DNA from: Novosphingobium sediminis
GTDB taxonomy: Bacteria; Pseudomonadota; Alphaproteobacteria; Sphingomonadales; Sphingomonadaceae
DNA length: 64,000 nt
Direction: 5' to 3'
Assembly: GCF_007991615.1 (NCBI RefSeq)
Contig: NZ_BJYR01000013.1
Span: 1-64,000, forward strand
Made by a program: the position numbers and the translations under genes. This document shows, piece after piece, positions 62,367 through 64,000 of this stretch (the stretch's first letter is position 1; each line of letters opens with the position of its first letter). Under the pieces are notes generated by a model, which was not told the DNA's origin, ran no database searches, and saw only the letters and a list, made by a program, of their open reading frames with translations.

Positions 62367-63467
62367 TTATTCGGCAGCCAGCGCGGTTTCCGAGATGTAT
62401 TCGTCGACCAGCTGGGCGGCGACATCGTCGTTGAACTGCTGCGGCGGGTGCTTGCAGAAGTAGGCCGACGGACCGATCAGCGCCCCGCCTTCGCCGCGCT
62501 CCAGCGCGACCTTGCAGCAGCGGATCGCGTCCATGACGCAAGCGGCGGAGTTCGGGCTGTCTTCGACCGAGAGGCGCAGCTCAAGGTTCATCGGAACGTT
62601 GCCCCACTGCGTACCTTCAAGGCGCAGGAAGCACAGCTTGTTGTCCTTCTGCCAAGGCACGTAATCGGACGGACCGACGTGGATGTTCTCATCCGCGAGG
62701 CGCTGGGCCAGCATGGCCTGAACCGCTTCAGTCTTCGATTCCTTCTTGGAGCCGAGGCGCTGGCGATCGAGCATGTTCATGAAGTCGGTGTTGCCACCGG
62801 TGTTGAGCTGGTAGGTCTTCTCGACCGTCACGCCGCGCGCGCCGAACAGGCTCGACAGGACGCGGTGGACGATCGTCGCGCCAACCTGCGCCTTGATGTC
62901 GTCACCCACGATCGGGATGCGCTTGGCGCGGAACTTGGCTTCCCACTCGGGGCGGCTGGCGATGAACACCGGCATGCAGTTGACGACGCCAACGCCCGCC
63001 TCGAGCGCGCATTCCATGTAGAACTCGGTCGCCGTTTCCGAACCGACGGGGAGGAAGTTCAGCAGGACTTCCGCACCGGTTTCGCGCAGCGCAGCAACGA
63101 TCGATTCGTGCGTCGCTTCAGGCGCGTCAGCCAGAATGAAGCCGCGCTCGCCCATGCCGGTCATGTGATCGGCCACACCATCGAGGATCTTGCCCATCAT
63201 CACCTTGGCGCCGGTGGCGGGGACTTCGGGCTGGAACACTGCGGTGCAGTTGGGAGCAGCGAAGATTGCCTCGGCAATGTCCTTGCCGACCTTGCGCGCA
63301 TCGACGTCAACACCCATCACGAACTCGACATCGCCGGCGCCGTAGCCGCCAATCCGCTCATGGATCAGGCCCGCCGCCGAGTTGGTGTTGCGGTAGAACT
63401 CTACGCCCTGCACCAGCGAGCTTGCGCAGTTACCTACGCCGATCACTGCGACCTTGATTGGCTTCAT
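62367..63467 (-). CDS. ino1: Inositol-3-phosphate synthase
   Basis: 366 residues, the short prokaryotic form. NAD binding is marked by KVAVIGVGNCASSLVQG. FMGVDVDARKVG-type residues (VMGVDVDARKVG), NTGGNTDFMNM, GDDIKAQVGATIVHRVL and SAACVMDAIRCCKVAL complete the family pattern. It isomerises glucose-6-phosphate to inositol-3-phosphate. The start at 63467 follows GGGGATC. Its likely product feeds the cytidylyltransferase downstream. Confidence 0.95.
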   Translation of the reverse strand: MKPIKVAVIGVGNCASSLVQGVEFYRNTNSAAGLIHERIGGYGAGDVEFVMGVDVDARKVGKDIAEAIFAAPNCTAVFQPEVPATGAKVMMGKILDGVADHMTGMGERGFILADAPEATHESIVAALRETGAEVLLNFLPVGSETATEFYMECALEAGVGVVNCMPVFIASRPEWEAKFRAKRIPIVGDDIKAQVGATIVHRVLSSLFGARGVTVEKTYQLNTGGNTDFMNMLDRQRLGSKKESKTEAVQAMLAQRLADENIHVGPSDYVPWQKDNKLCFLRLEGTQWGNVPMNLELRLSVEDSPNSAACVMDAIRCCKVALERGEGGALIGPSAYFCKHPPQQFNDDVAAQLVDEYISETALAAE

Positions 63468-63816
63468 TTTAACCAGATCCCCTTGGGCAAACACAATGCC
63501 GTTGTAACTAAACTGCCTCACTCCACACAAAAGCAACAGATTGCAAGGAGATTTCCGCTGCGTCACGCAAGCGGGAACAACGCGTTGCCAGGCGGGTCGC
63601 TACCCGGCCCTGCTGCACTTGCGAAATTTGTGTGAACTGTAACTGCGGAGATGGGACGGAAGTCAGTGTTTTTCCCGAATACATGCCGAAATTCGGACCG
63701 TGGAAAGCTATGGTATGACGTGCTGCGTTGCAACATAAATGAGCTCTGCAAACCCGCTTTGGCTCGGTATTGCCCCTATTGGCACAGCATCGGAAAGGCT
63801 GTGCACTGGTCACGAA
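63468..63816. promoter_or_regulatory. Upstream region of inositol-3-phosphate synthase (349 bases)
   Basis: No gene is supported here. It holds the ribosome binding site and promoter of the leftward synthase gene, plus small repeats: CCGCTGCGT with CGCAAGCGG (one bulge, about 63557-63576) and CCGAAATTCGG (63688-63698). The EamA-type gene ends at the right border. Confidence 0.35.
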
Positions 63817-63999
63817 TCAACGGGATTGGGCCTCGCTGAGACGGCCCAGCAGCAAAGCGCCGGCAATCAGCGCCATGCCCAGTGCGTCGAGTGCCCCCAT
63901 TGTCTCTCCAAAGGCCAGCCATCCGATCAAGATCGAAACAGCGGGTTGCGTCAGTAGCACGACGCCGATGATCAGGGCGGAGAAATGGCGCAGTGCGAA
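63817..63999 (-). CDS. EamA/DMT-family transporter, C-terminal part
   Basis: The gene enters from the right edge on the minus strand and ends with TGA at 63817; about 60 residues are visible. FSALIIGVVLLTQPAVSILIG and LAFGETMGALDALGMALI match the last two helices of EamA transporters, with the conserved ...QPAVSxLxGWLxFGExx pattern. It would export a metabolite; substrate unknown. The start lies outside the window. Confidence 0.82.
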   Translation of the reverse strand, partial: FALRHFSALIIGVVLLTQPAVSILIGWLAFGETMGALDALGMALIAGALLLGRLSEAQSR

Positions 64000-64000
64000 G

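Noticed and set aside
62448..63635. A 395-residue reading antisense to inositol-3-phosphate synthase.
   Set aside because: It is a shadow of the synthase. Composition is low in information and no start signal is seen.

Overview
The window is a dense chromosomal segment (about 67 genes, almost no gaps) from an alphaproteobacterium of the order Sphingomonadales. Novosphingobium or a close relative is my best guess. The evidence is high third-position GC, families typical of the group (UPF0262, DUF2093, DUF1491, a DUF6489-like protein), a large TonB-dependent receptor, and an origin-proximal gene order shared with Caulobacter and Rickettsia. I saw no tRNA, rRNA, insertion sequence, prophage or CRISPR array.

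Layout. 0.1-2.6 kb: Zur/Fur regulator, MsrA and small exported proteins. 2.6-9.6 kb: an accessory-looking block with a TPR aspartyl/asparaginyl beta-hydroxylase, two sulfotransferase-like proteins and a TonB receptor. 9.9-16.4 kb: M23 peptidase, xseA, purD, adenosine kinase-like protein, then an NsrR-like regulator divergent from a bacterial hemoglobin. 16.4-27.5 kb: dcd, cytidine deaminase, dnaB, rpoZ, a SUV3-like helicase/S4/ferredoxin/CarD cluster and lipoproteins. 27.5-37.6 kb: tsaC, two acyl-CoA dehydrogenases, an ATPase, a sorbosone-dehydrogenase-like protein, fRMsr and envelope proteins. 37.7-50 kb: parB-parA-rsmG-mnmG-mnmE, rho, hemJ, hemE, then the probable replication origin at 49.07-49.40 kb. 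49.4-56 kb: ppsR-maf-aroE-coaE-dnaQ, hpf, ptsN, a SleB hydrolase. 56-64 kb: an rpe-heparinase-purH-hydrolase operon, a DUF2141 protein, an inositol pair (inositol-phosphate cytidylyltransferase and inositol-3-phosphate synthase) and the end of an EamA transporter.

The most informative structure is the origin domain. The hemE/ppsR gap carries DnaA-box-like sequences and an AT-rich palindromic tract containing GANTC sites. The gene clusters next to it point away from it on both sides. Three parS-like 16-mers lie 7-10 kb away, in and around rsmG and mnmG beside parAB.

The best candidate for an undescribed system is the 2.6-9.6 kb block, where a hydroxylase and two sulfotransferase-like enzymes adjoin a large TonB-dependent receptor. 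A second TPR hydroxylase of the same architecture lies at 44.4 kb. Smaller leads are a probable NO-responsive NsrR/hemoglobin switch, a CDP-inositol branch, structured leaders before carD and ptsN, and a palindrome shared by the upstream regions of two envelope hydrolases.
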